DNA from: Variovorax paradoxus
GTDB taxonomy: Bacteria > Pseudomonadota > Gammaproteobacteria > Burkholderiales > Burkholderiaceae_C
NCBI RefSeq assembly: GCF_902712855.1
Contig: NZ_LR743507.1
Span: 2,962,001 to 3,026,000, forward strand
DNA length: 64,000 nucleotides
Reading direction: 5' to 3'
Shown here piece after piece: positions 32,344 to 43,545 of this stretch (position 1 is its first letter; each line of letters starts with the position of its first letter). The position numbers and the translations under genes are program-made. The notes under the pieces were generated by a model. It saw nothing but the letters and a program-made list of their open reading frames with translations, did no database searches and was not told the origin of the DNA.

Positions 32344-32434
32344 GGTGGGGGGAGTCTTTGTTGGAGTGTGAAAAACGCCCCCCGATTATCTCAGCCGCCG
32401 CAGGCCCACGCCCGGCGTGCGGCGCCGGCGAAGG

Positions 32435-33457
32435 CTAGCGCGCCGCGGCCCGCGCCTGCGCGATCCAGCCGTCGAACACCTGCTGGTGCACCTTGATCCA
32501 GCCATCGGTGTGGCGCTCGACGTCCTTCTGCGTGTTGGCGCCCTGGCTCATGCGCAGGTTCTGGGCGTTGATGTCGCTGATCGGCAGCTTCATCACCTCG
32601 AACAGCCGGGCCGCGGCAGGATTCTTCTCGGCGAACTCGCGGTTGGCGACGATCTGTTCCTGGTTGGCCTGGAACCCGTAGTTCTTGCCATTGGGCAGTT
32701 GCGTGTCGGCCTGGCCTTCCTGCGAGGAAGAGAAGGGCACCTGCAGCCATACCACGTCCGTGCCGGGACGCAGCACGGCGCTCACCCAGTAGGGTGTCCA
32801 GGTGTAGTACAGCACCGGCTTGTCCTGCTTGAAGCGGGCGATGGTGTCGGCCATCAGCGCGGCGTAGCTGCCCTGCTTGTGGCTGACGGTGTCGCGCAGC
32901 TGGTAGGCCGTGAGGTGGTTCTCGATGGCCAGCTCGCAGCCCCAGCCGGGGTTGCAGCCGGTGAGGTCGGCGCGGCCGTCGCCGTCCGCGTCGAACAGCT
33001 TCGCGATCGCCGGGTCCTTCAGCTGCGCGATGTTCGTGATGTTGTATTGCTCGGCCGTCTTGCGGTCGATCAGGTAGCCCTGCACCGCGCCGTCGGAATA
33101 CACGCCCTTGCGCCACAGCTTGGCGTCGCCGCCGCTGTTCTTGTAGAAGTCGGCGTGCAGCAGGCTCCAGTGGTTGGCCATGAAGGTGGCGTCGCCGTTG
33201 GCGATGGCCAGGTGCTCGGTGGCGGGCTCGAGGTCCTTCATGGGCTCGACGGTGTAGCCGAGCTTCTCGAGCGCGCGCATCACCAGCAGCGTCTGGAACG
33301 CCTCTTCGGCCAGCGAGCTCTTCAGCGGGCGCACCGTCACGCCCTTGCCGGGCAGGTCGTTGGCGGCGTGGGCGGCCACGCCCGAGACGGCGAAGGCCAG
33401 CGCCAGCAGGCTGCTTGCGAGGAAGCGGGCAGGCGTTGTCTTGTTCATGCGTTTCAT
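32435..33457 (-). CDS. proX: Glycine betaine/L-proline ABC transporter substrate-binding protein
   Basis: A 340-residue periplasmic receptor of the ProX/OpuAC type. The signal peptide ends VAAHA near residue 31. The mature protein has the family's VTVRPLKSSLAEEAFQTLL start, the NHWSLLHADFY segment and ENHLTAYQL region, with several Trp and Tyr residues that would form the aromatic cage for a quaternary amine (PVLYYTWTPYWV). It delivers betaine-like osmoprotectants to ProW. ATG at 33457 is preferred; another Met lies three codons later. It is the last gene of proVWX. Confidence 0.93.
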   Translation of the reverse strand: MKRMNKTTPARFLASSLLALAFAVSGVAAHAANDLPGKGVTVRPLKSSLAEEAFQTLLVMRALEKLGYTVEPMKDLEPATEHLAIANGDATFMANHWSLLHADFYKNSGGDAKLWRKGVYSDGAVQGYLIDRKTAEQYNITNIAQLKDPAIAKLFDADGDGRADLTGCNPGWGCELAIENHLTAYQLRDTVSHKQGSYAALMADTIARFKQDKPVLYYTWTPYWVSAVLRPGTDVVWLQVPFSSSQEGQADTQLPNGKNYGFQANQEQIVANREFAEKNPAAARLFEVMKLPISDINAQNLRMSQGANTQKDVERHTDGWIKVHQQVFDGWIAQARAAAR

Positions 33458-33474
33458 GCTTCCGTGTCCTCCGT

Positions 33475-34662
33475 TCAATGCGCTTGCGTCGACAGGGCGG
33501 GCGCCGGCTCGGCGTGGGTGCGGCCCGGCGCTACGGCGCGCTGCAGCGTGCGCAGCGCGAGGCCGATGGGGCCGGTGTGCCACCAGCGGCGGCCGGCGCT
33601 GCGGCGCGACTTGCCCATGGCCTGCGTGAGGCGGTCCAGCGAGATGGCCAGCAGCACGATGCCAAGGCCGCCCACGGTCGCCAGGCCCATGTCGAGCCGG
33701 CCGATGCCGCGCAGCACCATCTGGCCGAGGCCGCCCACGGCGATCATCGAGGCGATGACCACCATCGACAGCGACAGCATCAGCGCCTGGTTGATGCCGG
33801 CCATGATCGACGGCATGGCCAGCGGCAGCTGCACCTTCACCAGCATCTGCCAGGGCGAGGCGCCGTAGGCGCGCGCGGCCTCGATCAGGTCGGGGCGCAC
33901 CTGGCGCAGCCCGAGGTTGGTCAGCCGCACCAGCGGGGCCAGCGCGAAGATGATGGTCACGATCACGCCCGGCACGTTGCCGATGCCGAACAGCATCACC
34001 ACCGGCACGAGGTACACGAAGGCCGGCGTGGTCTGCATCGCGTCGAGCACCGGCCGCATGATGCGTTGCGCGCGGTCGCTGCTGGCCAGCAGCACACCCA
34101 GCGGCAGGCCGATGACCATGCAGAACACCAGAGAGGTCAGCACCAGCGACAGCGTCACCATGGCTTCGGGCCAGATGCCCAGCATGGCCACGAGCAGGAG
34201 CGCCACCGTGGTGCCGATGGCCAGCGCGCGGCCGGCGAACTGCCAGGCGAACAGGCCGACGAGGGCGATCATCGCCAGCGTCGGCAGGCCGGTGAGCAGG
34301 CTCTGCACCCAGTTCAGCGTGCTGTCGATCGGCAGGCGCACCGTCTGGAAGAAGGGGCGGAAATGGGTGACCACCCAGCCCAGGCCGTGGTTGATCCAGG
34401 ATTCGACCGGCAGCGAGCCGTCCCACAGGCGGTGCAGCTGCAGGCCGCCGGTGGCGGCATCGGCCTGGCCGGCCAGCTGATGAGCGGCATCGGCCGGCGC
34501 CGGGGCGTCGAGCCAGGCGCTGGTGGCGGAAGTGTCGGGCGCGGCCGACATGGCTTCCCACGGGTCGACAGGCATCGGCGCGGGCGCCGGGGCCTGGGTG
34601 GCCAGCGCGCCCGCGGCGTCGTTCAGGTTGGAGAGTTCGGAGGGCAGTGCGGTGTCGTTCAT
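33475..34662 (-). CDS. proW: Glycine betaine/L-proline ABC transporter permease
   Basis: A 395-residue inner-membrane permease. A polar Ala/Pro-rich N-terminal extension of about 110 residues precedes the hydrophobic helices, as in enteric ProW. The binding-protein-dependent transport signature EAARAYGASPWQMLVKVQLP lies near residue 270. The ATG at 34662 is chosen over an in-frame TTG one codon earlier. It sits between proV and proX with short gaps of 23 and 17 bases. Confidence 0.94.
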   Translation of the reverse strand: MNDTALPSELSNLNDAAGALATQAPAPAPMPVDPWEAMSAAPDTSATSAWLDAPAPADAAHQLAGQADAATGGLQLHRLWDGSLPVESWINHGLGWVVTHFRPFFQTVRLPIDSTLNWVQSLLTGLPTLAMIALVGLFAWQFAGRALAIGTTVALLLVAMLGIWPEAMVTLSLVLTSLVFCMVIGLPLGVLLASSDRAQRIMRPVLDAMQTTPAFVYLVPVVMLFGIGNVPGVIVTIIFALAPLVRLTNLGLRQVRPDLIEAARAYGASPWQMLVKVQLPLAMPSIMAGINQALMLSLSMVVIASMIAVGGLGQMVLRGIGRLDMGLATVGGLGIVLLAISLDRLTQAMGKSRRSAGRRWWHTGPIGLALRTLQRAVAPGRTHAEPAPALSTQAH

Positions 34663-34685
34663 CAATGGCTCTTTCTCGACGTCGT

Positions 34686-35966
34686 TCAGGCGGCAGCAGC
34701 GGCGGTTGCGGTGGCGGCTTCGGCCGGCGCCGCGGGCTGGTGCTGCGGCTGGTGTGCGGGGTCGATCGGCGGGGTGTCGCGATCGAGGAACTTCAGCAGC
34801 GTCGTCTTGCTGATCGCTCCGCAGAAGCGGCCGTCGGCGGCCACCACCGGCACCGCGCAGGGCGCCTGCCCCACCTGGCCGAACAGGCCGGCCACGGGCG
34901 CGTCGGCCTCGATCACGCCGAGGTCGTTCAGGAACGCGTGCCGCAGGCCCAGCGGGCCGGAATGGCCGTCGAGCGCGGCGCGCAGCGTGTCGGCCGACAC
35001 GGTGCCCAGGTAGCGCTTGTTCGGGCTCGTGACGTAGGCGAAATCGCGGTCCTGGTCTTCGAGCAGCTTGAGTGCCGCGCGCGCACCTCGCTCCGGATGC
35101 TCGCTGACCACGGTGATCGACTTGCGCGCGATGTCGCCCGCCTTGAACACGGCCGCAGCGTCCACGCCGCGCACGAAGCTGCGCACGTAGTCGTTGGCGG
35201 GACTGCGCAGGATCTCGTCGGGCGTGCCGACCTGGATCACCTGGCCGTCCTTCATGATCGCGATGCGGTCGCCGATTCGCATGGCCTCATCGAGATCGTG
35301 CGAGATGAAGACGATGGTGCGGCGCTGCTCCTGCTGCAGGCGCAGCAGCTCCGACTGCATCTCGGTGCGGATGATCGGGTCGAGCGCCGAGAAGGCCTCG
35401 TCCATCAGCAGGATCGACGGGTCGGACGCCAGCGCGCGCGCCAGGCCCACGCGCTGCTGCATGCCGCCGGAAAGCTCGTCGGGGTAGCTGTCGCCCCAGC
35501 CTGCCAGCCCGACTTGCGCGAGCGCGAGCTCGGCCTGTGCCAGGCGGTCCTTCTTGCCCGTGCCGGAAAGTTCGAGGCCGAAGGCGGTGTTCTCGCGCAC
35601 CGTCATGTGCGGCATCAGCGCAAAAGACTGGAACACCATGCTGATGTCCTTGCGGCGCAGCGCCCGCAGCCGCACGTCGGAGTGGCCGTTGATGTCGGCG
35701 CCGTCGATCACGATGCGGCCCGCGGTCGGCTCGATCAGCCGGTTCAGCAGCCGCACCAACGTCGACTTGCCCGAACCAGAGAGCCCCATGATGACGAAGA
35801 TTTCTCCAGCCTGGATCTCGAAGGTGGCGTCGAACACGCCGATCGACTGACCGGTGCGTGCGAGGATTTCTTTCTTGGAAAGACCTTGGCGGACCAGTTC
35901 CAGGGCTTGCTCCGGCTCGTCGCCGAAGACCTTGAAGACGTGGTCGATGAGAATTCCTTTGGCCAT
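34686..35966 (-). CDS. proV: Glycine betaine/L-proline ABC transporter ATP-binding protein
   Basis: A 426-residue ATPase. Walker A is GLSGSGKST near residue 60, the ABC signature is LSGGMQQRV near 165, Walker B is ILLMDEAFSALD near 185, and the switch His is in VFISHDLDEA near 220. Two CBS domains fill residues ~280-395; in OpuA-type systems these sense ionic strength. An Ala/Pro/Gln-rich tail follows. The ATG at 35966 has an AAGGAG ribosome site. It heads the operon; the promoter probably lies ~390 bases upstream. Confidence 0.95.
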   Translation of the reverse strand: MAKGILIDHVFKVFGDEPEQALELVRQGLSKKEILARTGQSIGVFDATFEIQAGEIFVIMGLSGSGKSTLVRLLNRLIEPTAGRIVIDGADINGHSDVRLRALRRKDISMVFQSFALMPHMTVRENTAFGLELSGTGKKDRLAQAELALAQVGLAGWGDSYPDELSGGMQQRVGLARALASDPSILLMDEAFSALDPIIRTEMQSELLRLQQEQRRTIVFISHDLDEAMRIGDRIAIMKDGQVIQVGTPDEILRSPANDYVRSFVRGVDAAAVFKAGDIARKSITVVSEHPERGARAALKLLEDQDRDFAYVTSPNKRYLGTVSADTLRAALDGHSGPLGLRHAFLNDLGVIEADAPVAGLFGQVGQAPCAVPVVAADGRFCGAISKTTLLKFLDRDTPPIDPAHQPQHQPAAPAEAATATAAAAA

Positions 35967-36359
35967 TTGCGGGGGGCTCCTTGTTGAAGGGTGGCTGAAC
36001 ATCGCCTCGGGGGAGGCGACGGCGACCGCGCCATCAGCCGATGGGTTGCCGGGGAGGGCGCATGCAGCGGCGCGCGCGGTGGCCCGGCAGCCTCGAGGAC
36101 TGCCGGCAGGCACTGAAGACGACTTGGCGACGAAACCAGTGCCCGCCGGATGCTTCATTCGCAGGGCGGCGGGCCTGGTCGAGGGGCGCCGCCTGGATGA
36201 GCGTGACGTGGCAATGGAGGCGGAAAAAATCCGCCCGGTTTGCCGGGCTTGGCCCGGCGCGAGAACCTTGCACCGCGACGGGATTCGGAGATCCGCGAGT
36301 AGTGAAGGGGTGACCGACCGCCGTCATCATCATGACTTGTTGGTCGTCGGAAGCCTTCG

Positions 36360-36389
36360 ATCATAACTTTTGGGCATGATGAAAGTCAA
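36360..36389 (-). promoter_or_regulatory. Probable promoter of proVWX
   Basis: On the minus strand TTGACT (36389-36384), an 18-base spacer and TATGAT (36365-36360). Transcription would start near 36353 and leave a leader of about 390 bases. The stretch 35967-36517 otherwise holds GC-rich hairpins (for example around 36225-36260) and no gene I can support. Confidence 0.55.
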
Positions 36390-36517
36390 GGCGAGCGCTG
36401 TATCGCCATGTCAGCGAACAGGCAATGGCCTCGTCAGATGCGAGCTACTCGTATTGGCCGATACTCGGCACCGCGCCCGGACGGGCGCAACCTTCCATGA
36501 TCCCGGAGCATTTTTCC

Positions 36518-37915
36518 ATGACGACTTCTCCCAAGACCCGTGCCGAGCGCGACACCTTCGGCCCGATCGACGTGCCGGCCGACAAGCTGTGGGGCGCGCA
36601 GACGCAGCGCTCGCTGCAGAACTTCGATATCTCCGGCGAGCAGCAGCCGCGCGAGATCATCAAGGCACTGGCCCAGGTCAAGCGTGCATCGGCCGTGGTG
36701 AACCACGCGCTGGGCCTGCAGGACGAGAAGAAGACCAACGCCATCGTGGCGGCGGCCGACGAAGTCATCGCCGGCAAGCATCCGGGCGAGTTCCCGCTGG
36801 TGGTCTGGCAGACCGGCTCGGGCACGCAGACCAACATGAACGTCAACGAGGTGCTGGCGAATCGCGCGAGCGAAATCCTCGGCGGCGAGCGCGGCGAAGG
36901 CCGCCTGGTCCACCCGAACGACGACGTGAACCGCAGCCAGTCGAGCAACGACGTGTTCCCGACCGCCATGCACGTGGCCGCCGTCGAGGCCATCACGCAC
37001 AAGCTGCTGCCCGCCATTGCCAAGCTGCGCGGCACGCTGGAGCAGAAATCGAAGGACTTTGCCGACATCGTGAAGATCGGCCGCACCCACCTGCAGGACG
37101 CCACGCCGCTCACGCTGGGGCAGGAGTTCTCGGGCTACGTCGCGCAACTGGCGCACGGCGAGACGCACGTGCGCGCCGCGCTGCCGCACCTGAGCGAACT
37201 GGCACTGGGCGGCACGGCCGTCGGCACGGGCCTGAACGCGCCCAAGGGCTATGCAGAGCAGGTGGCCGCCGAACTGGCGAAGCTCACGGGCTTGCCCTTC
37301 GTGACGGCACCGAGCAAGTTCGAAGCCATGGCCAGCGTCGATGCGCTGGTGCACGCGCACGGCGCGCTGAAGACGCTCGCCGCCAGCATGAACAAGATCG
37401 CCAACGACGTGCGCTGGCTCGCGAGCGGCCCGCGCAGCGGCATCGGCGAGCTGAGCATTCCCGAGAACGAACCGGGCTCGTCGATCATGCCGGGCAAGGT
37501 CAACCCGACGCAGAGCGAGGCGGTCACGATGCTGGCCGCGCAGGTGTTCGGCAACGACGTCGCCATCAACATCGGCGGCGCCTCGGGCAACTTCGAGCTG
37601 AACGTGTTCCGCCCGATGGTGGCCCACAACTTCCTGCAGAGCGTGCGCCTCTTGGCCGACGGCATGGTGAGCTTCAACGACCACTGCGCCGTGGGCATCG
37701 AGCCGAACCGCGAACGCATCACGGAGCTGGTGCAGCGCTCGCTGATGCTGGTGACGGCGCTGAACACGCACATCGGCTACGACAAGTCGGCCTACATCGC
37801 CAAGAAGGCGCACAAGGAAGGCACGAGCCTGCGCGAGGCGGCCATCGCTTCTGGGCACCTCACGGCCGAGCAGTTCGACCAGTGGGTGGTGCCGGAGAAC
37901 ATGACCGGTCGCTGA
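36518..37915 (+). CDS. fumC: Fumarate hydratase, class II
   Basis: A 465-residue, cluster-free homotetrameric fumarase. The superfamily signature GSSIMPGKVNPTQSE lies near residue 318, with the catalytic Ser in that flexible loop. Other conserved blocks are TGSGTQTNMNVNEV near 101 and RTHLQDATPLTLGQEFSGY near 188. It is oxygen-stable, in contrast to FumA encoded nearby. The ATG at 36518 follows a GGAG; longer upstream reading is unlikely. A strong terminator follows its stop. Confidence 0.96.
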   Translation: MTTSPKTRAERDTFGPIDVPADKLWGAQTQRSLQNFDISGEQQPREIIKALAQVKRASAVVNHALGLQDEKKTNAIVAAADEVIAGKHPGEFPLVVWQTGSGTQTNMNVNEVLANRASEILGGERGEGRLVHPNDDVNRSQSSNDVFPTAMHVAAVEAITHKLLPAIAKLRGTLEQKSKDFADIVKIGRTHLQDATPLTLGQEFSGYVAQLAHGETHVRAALPHLSELALGGTAVGTGLNAPKGYAEQVAAELAKLTGLPFVTAPSKFEAMASVDALVHAHGALKTLAASMNKIANDVRWLASGPRSGIGELSIPENEPGSSIMPGKVNPTQSEAVTMLAAQVFGNDVAINIGGASGNFELNVFRPMVAHNFLQSVRLLADGMVSFNDHCAVGIEPNRERITELVQRSLMLVTALNTHIGYDKSAYIAKKAHKEGTSLREAAIASGHLTAEQFDQWVVPENMTGR

Positions 37916-37932
37916 GCCCGGCCAGCCCGACA

Positions 37933-37962
37933 GAAAAAAGGACCCGCGAGGGTCCTTTTTCG
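37933..37962 (+). terminator. Intrinsic terminator after fumC
   Basis: AAAAGGACCC and GGGTCCTTTTT close around GCGA, with A and T runs on both sides. Confidence 0.88.
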
Positions 37963-37983
37963 TTGGGGCCGACGGGCGCCGGG

Positions 37984-38601
37984 TCAGTAGCCGATGGTGT
38001 AGCGCTCGCGACGGTGCGCGGGCTTCTCGAGTTCGTCGATGAACGCGATCGCGTAGTCCTCGAAGGTGATCCAGCTGCGGCCTTCGGCGCTCACCAGCAG
38101 GTCGTCCTTGCCGAGCCGGAACTTGCCCGTGCGCTCGCCTTCGACGAACTCGGCCGAGGGCGACAGGAAGGTCCAGTCGAGGTCCTTCTCGTTGCGCAGC
38201 GCGTCCAGGAACACGCCGCCGGCCGAGGCTTCGGCGCGGTAGGCGTCGGGGAAGTTGGGCGTGTCGATCACTTTCAGGCCGGGCGCCGCGAAGAGGCTGC
38301 CCGCGCCGCCGACCACCAGCAGGCGCTTGACGCCGGCGCGCTTGGCCGGCTCGATGATGGCCGCGGGCGGCACGGTGGCGAAATGCGCGGCGCTGAACAC
38401 GGCGTCGTGGCCGGCCAGGGCCTTCTCGAGGGCTGCGCCGTCGAGCACGTCGAGGTCGATGGCTTTCACGTTGGCGCGGCCGGCGAGCTTGGCGCTGGCC
38501 TTGCGGGCGATGGCCGTGACCGTGTGGCCGCGACGCAGGGCTTCTTCGAGAAGCTGGCTGCCGGCACGTCCGGTGGCGCCGATGATGACGATGTGGCTCA
38601 T
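37984..38601 (-). CDS. NAD(P)H-binding Rossmann protein
   Basis: A 205-residue atypical short-chain dehydrogenase-like protein. The N-terminus MSHIVIIGATGRAGSQLLEE is a GxxGxxG nucleotide site, followed by TAIARKASAK, which fits NADP preference. Related proteins act as quinone reductases, flavin reductases or redox sensors; no active-site Tyr-x3-Lys is evident. It is divergent from a LysR regulator with a palindrome-containing gap, so it is probably that regulator's target. Confidence 0.87.
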   Translation of the reverse strand: MSHIVIIGATGRAGSQLLEEALRRGHTVTAIARKASAKLAGRANVKAIDLDVLDGAALEKALAGHDAVFSAAHFATVPPAAIIEPAKRAGVKRLLVVGGAGSLFAAPGLKVIDTPNFPDAYRAEASAGGVFLDALRNEKDLDWTFLSPSAEFVEGERTGKFRLGKDDLLVSAEGRSWITFEDYAIAFIDELEKPAHRRERYTIGY

Positions 38602-38670
38602 GAATGACTCCTGTGAAAGATCGAAGGATCTGATGGGAAGGGAAGCGATGAGCCGCATCTTAGGTTTCGG

Positions 38671-38725
38671 CTTTCGAAAGAAATACCTCGATTTGCGCGT
38701 TTGTTTATTTCTAAAATCGTTCGAA
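38671..38725. promoter_or_regulatory. AT-rich divergent control region with palindromes
   Basis: CTTTCGAAAG (38671-38680) is a perfect dyad. AGAAAT (38679-38684) and ATTTCT (38707-38712) form a second, spaced one, and TTCGAA (38720-38725) repeats the core at the LysR start. The region is unusually AT-rich for this genome and lies between the NAD(P)-binding gene and its divergent LysR gene. Confidence 0.45.
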
Positions 38726-39645
38726 TGGACCGATTGAACGCAATGCGGGTGTTCGTGAACGTGGTTGACGCGGGAAGCCTCTCGGCTGCGGCGGACAAGC
38801 TGGACATGTCCCGGCCCGTGGTCACGCGATACGTTGCCGAACTGGAGCAGTGGACCGGCGCACGCCTGTTGCACCGGACCACACGCCGGCTGAGCCTCAC
38901 GGCGGCGGGCGAAGAGCTGCTGCCGCGCTGTCGCCAGGTGCTCGAGCTCACGGGCGACATGCAGGCCGCGGTGCGGCATCCCGCCGAGGCGCCGCGCGGC
39001 CAGCTTCGCATCACGGCCAGCACCTCGTTCGCCCAGGCGCAACTGGCCGACGCCGTGGCCGACTACGTGCGGCTCTACCCGGGCGTGGCGGTCGACCTGG
39101 TGCTGCTCGACCGTGCGGTGAACCTGGTGGACGAGCGCATCGACCTTGCCATTCGCGTGGCGCTGGAGATCGACCCGAACCTGATCGCCCGGCGGCTCAC
39201 CGACTGCCGCTCGGTGGTGTGCGCATCGCCGGCCTACCTGAAGGAGCACGGCAAGCCTTCGGGCGTCGAGGAGCTGGCGCAGCGCAACTGCCTCACGCAT
39301 TCGTACTTCGGGCGAAGCCTGTGGAACTTCACGCGCAAGGACACGGGGGAGCCGGCCTCGGTGGCCGTGGGTGGCAACGTCTCGGCGAACGATGCCGCCA
39401 GCCTGATGTACCTGGCGCGCTCGGGCGCCGGCATCGCAATGCTGCCGACCTACCTGTCGGCGCCGTTGCTGCAGTCGGGCGAACTGGTGCGGCTCTTTAC
39501 CGATTTCGAACCGCAGGTAGTGGGCATGTACGCGGTGTACGCCTCGCGCAAGCACATGCCGGCCGCGCTTCGCACGATGCTCGACTTCCTTGCCGAGCGC
39601 TTCACCGAGGTGCCTGCGTGGGACGCGGTGCCACACGCAGGCTAG
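38725..39645 (+). CDS. LysR-family transcriptional regulator
   Basis: A 306-residue regulator. The winged HTH occupies residues 1-60 (MRVFVNVVDAGSLSAAADKL, then VTRYVAELEQWTGARLLHRT), and a substrate-binding-like effector domain fills ~90-295. The sequence is close to the subgroup that controls quinone and aldehyde stress genes, which suits the divergent NAD(P)-binding gene; this is inference. The ATG at 38725 gives the usual short N-terminus. Confidence 0.9.
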   Translation: MDRLNAMRVFVNVVDAGSLSAAADKLDMSRPVVTRYVAELEQWTGARLLHRTTRRLSLTAAGEELLPRCRQVLELTGDMQAAVRHPAEAPRGQLRITASTSFAQAQLADAVADYVRLYPGVAVDLVLLDRAVNLVDERIDLAIRVALEIDPNLIARRLTDCRSVVCASPAYLKEHGKPSGVEELAQRNCLTHSYFGRSLWNFTRKDTGEPASVAVGGNVSANDAASLMYLARSGAGIAMLPTYLSAPLLQSGELVRLFTDFEPQVVGMYAVYASRKHMPAALRTMLDFLAERFTEVPAWDAVPHAG

Positions 39646-39667
39646 AGGGGCAGGCCGCCGCGGGCGC

Positions 39668-40303
39668 TCAGTGCCCGTCGCCGTGAGGCGCCGCCGGTGC
39701 CATGAGACGGTCGGTGTAGGCGATGGCGATGGCGGAGAACAGGAAGGTGATGTGGATCACGGTCTGCGCGATCAGCACGCGGTCGGTGTAGTTGTCCGCG
39801 TTGATGAAGGTCTTCAGCAGGTGGATCGAGCTGATGCCGATGATGGCGGTGGCCAGCTTCACCTTGAGCACCGAGGCGTTCACGTGGCTCAGCCACTCGG
39901 GCTGGTCGCGGTGGCCTTCGAGGTCCATGCGGCTCACGAAGGTCTCGTAGCCACCCACGATCACCATGATCAGCAGGTTGGAGATCATCACCACGTCGAT
40001 GAGCGCGAGCACCACCAGCATGATGACCGTCTCGTTGAGCGAGCCCACCGGCACGGTGGTCTTGTAGCCGATGCTGGTGATCAGCGCCTGCAGCGCTTCC
40101 TTGCTGCCGAAAGCGGCCTCCACCAGATGCAGCAGCTCGACCAGGAAATGCACCACGTACACGGCCTGCGCGACGATCAGTCCCAGGTACAGCGGCAGTT
40201 GCAGCCAGCGGCTGGCGAAGATCAGCTTGGGCAGCGGGCGCAGCGGCGAGCCGCGGCGTGGTACGGGCGGGTTCCGGGTGTCGAAAGGATCGGGAGCGGA
40301 CAT
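39668..40303 (-). CDS. YqhA/UPF0114 family membrane protein
   Basis: A 211-residue inner-membrane protein with four hydrophobic helices (~37-60, ~85-115, ~140-160, ~185-205). The conserved ISNLLIMVIVGGYETFVS segment and the SSIHLLKTFIN stretch match the UPF0114 group. The function is unknown; distant relatives have been proposed to act as small channels. It stands alone between LysR and acs, convergent with LysR. Confidence 0.87.
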   Translation of the reverse strand: MSAPDPFDTRNPPVPRRGSPLRPLPKLIFASRWLQLPLYLGLIVAQAVYVVHFLVELLHLVEAAFGSKEALQALITSIGYKTTVPVGSLNETVIMLVVLALIDVVMISNLLIMVIVGGYETFVSRMDLEGHRDQPEWLSHVNASVLKVKLATAIIGISSIHLLKTFINADNYTDRVLIAQTVIHITFLFSAIAIAYTDRLMAPAAPHGDGH

Positions 40304-40449
40304 CGCGAGGCAGGTTGTTGCGGACCGGCGATTCTAGGGGTGGCCCCGTGTCGCACTCGTGATAACCCTGCGAACTAACATCGGATCGTCAGTGACCCGT
40401 AAGTGCGGCCGCCGACAGTACGCCCGCATCCATCCAGGAGACAAAGAGC

Positions 40450-42447
<1,998 letters not shown>

Positions 42448-42596
42448 TCTGGGCCTGCAGCCGATGTAGGACGTGGCCGTCAATGCGGCCATCTGCGCCG
42501 AACCGGCCGTCTGGCTGAGGTAAAACCATCGCAACCGCCGCGCGCCGACGTGTGCGCGCGTTTGCGATGTGTTCGCTCTTTCAGAAGGAGGCCTCC

Positions 42597-43097
42597 ATGG
42601 GCGCGAGATCCGCTTTTCTCTTCGTCATCGTGCTGCTCATCGCGGCACTCGCCGCGCTGAACTGGGGCGCGCTGTCGACGCCCACCGAGATGTCGCTGGG
42701 CTTCATGTCGGTCTCGGCGCCGCTGGGGCTGGTCATGCTCGGCCTGACGGTGGTGCTCGCCGTCTTCTTCCTGGTGTACGTGCTGTACCTGCACAGCTCG
42801 GTGCTGCTCGATACCAAGCGCCACACGAAGGAAATGCAGATCCAGCGCGACCTGGCCGACAAGGCCGAGGCCTCGCGCTTCACCGAACTGCGCAATTTCC
42901 TCGAAGCCCAGGAGAACAAGCACATGGCACAGAACGCCGAGCGCCAATCGGCGATGCTGGCGCGCCTGGAACAGCTCGAGACCGCGATCCGCCTGCGCTC
43001 CGACCAGACCGACAACACGGTGGCCGCGCACATCGGCCAGCTCGAGGATCGCATCGAGCGGCGGCCGCTGCCGGTGGACATCAACCCGCAGGCATGA
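42597..43097 (+). CDS. Small membrane protein, LapA-like organisation
   Basis: A 166-residue protein with two N-terminal membrane helices (~5-24 and ~42-66) and a long charged, coiled-coil C-terminal half (TKRHTKEMQIQRDLADKAEA onward). This arrangement recalls LapA-domain proteins, though I only claim the architecture. A strong GAAGGAGG ribosome site precedes the ATG at 42597. Function is unknown; neighbours give no lead. Confidence 0.8.
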   Translation: MGARSAFLFVIVLLIAALAALNWGALSTPTEMSLGFMSVSAPLGLVMLGLTVVLAVFFLVYVLYLHSSVLLDTKRHTKEMQIQRDLADKAEASRFTELRNFLEAQENKHMAQNAERQSAMLARLEQLETAIRLRSDQTDNTVAAHIGQLEDRIERRPLPVDINPQA

Positions 43098-43124
43098 TGC
43101 CCGGGCAGGGCGGCTAGGGGCCGG

Positions 43125-43439
43125 CTACTTCGTCGAGAGCACCCAGGCCGCGAGCTTCTTCGCGTCGGCTTCGCTGACCTGGTTGTTCGCCGGCATCGGC
43201 ACCGGACCCCATACGCCCGAGCCGCCCTTCATGATCTTGCTGGCGAGCCGGTCGGCGGCACCCTTGTCGTCCTTGTACTTCGCGGCCACGTCCTTGAACG
43301 AAGGCCCGAGCACCTTGCGCTCGACCGCGTGACAGCTCATGCAGTTCTTCGACGTCGCCAATGCCAGGTCCGCGAAGGCGGGTACGGCGAGAGCACCCAG
43401 GCCGAGGCCCAAGGCTGCCGTCAACAAGACTCTTTTCAT
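43125..43439 (-). CDS. Class I cytochrome c (c551/c552 type)
   Basis: A 104-residue periplasmic electron carrier. The signal peptide ends AFA near residue 23. The heme site is CMSCH (Cys33, Cys36, His37), and the sixth ligand is probably Met82 in PVPMPANN. The size fits the ferrocytochrome c551 family, which donates electrons to terminal oxidases or nitrite reductase. It stands alone and convergent with the gene on its left. Confidence 0.93.
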   Translation of the reverse strand: MKRVLLTAALGLGLGALAVPAFADLALATSKNCMSCHAVERKVLGPSFKDVAAKYKDDKGAADRLASKIMKGGSGVWGPVPMPANNQVSEADAKKLAAWVLSTK

Positions 43440-43545
43440 GGGGATGTATTTCGTAAGGGCTGAGTTACATTCGACTCGACGCGATTGTAGGTAGCGCCGT
43501 GCACGGCGTACGGATGCGTGCCAATACAACCCGGAGGGATTCGCG

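Noticed and set aside
36034..36333. Small gene of 99 codons in the proV leader (minus strand)
   Set aside because: The translation is Arg- and Pro-rich with no recognisable domain and no ribosome site; the region is better read as an untranslated leader.
36034..36360. Known riboswitch (glycine or guanidine type) before proVWX
   Set aside because: I could not find the conserved cores of these classes in the leader.
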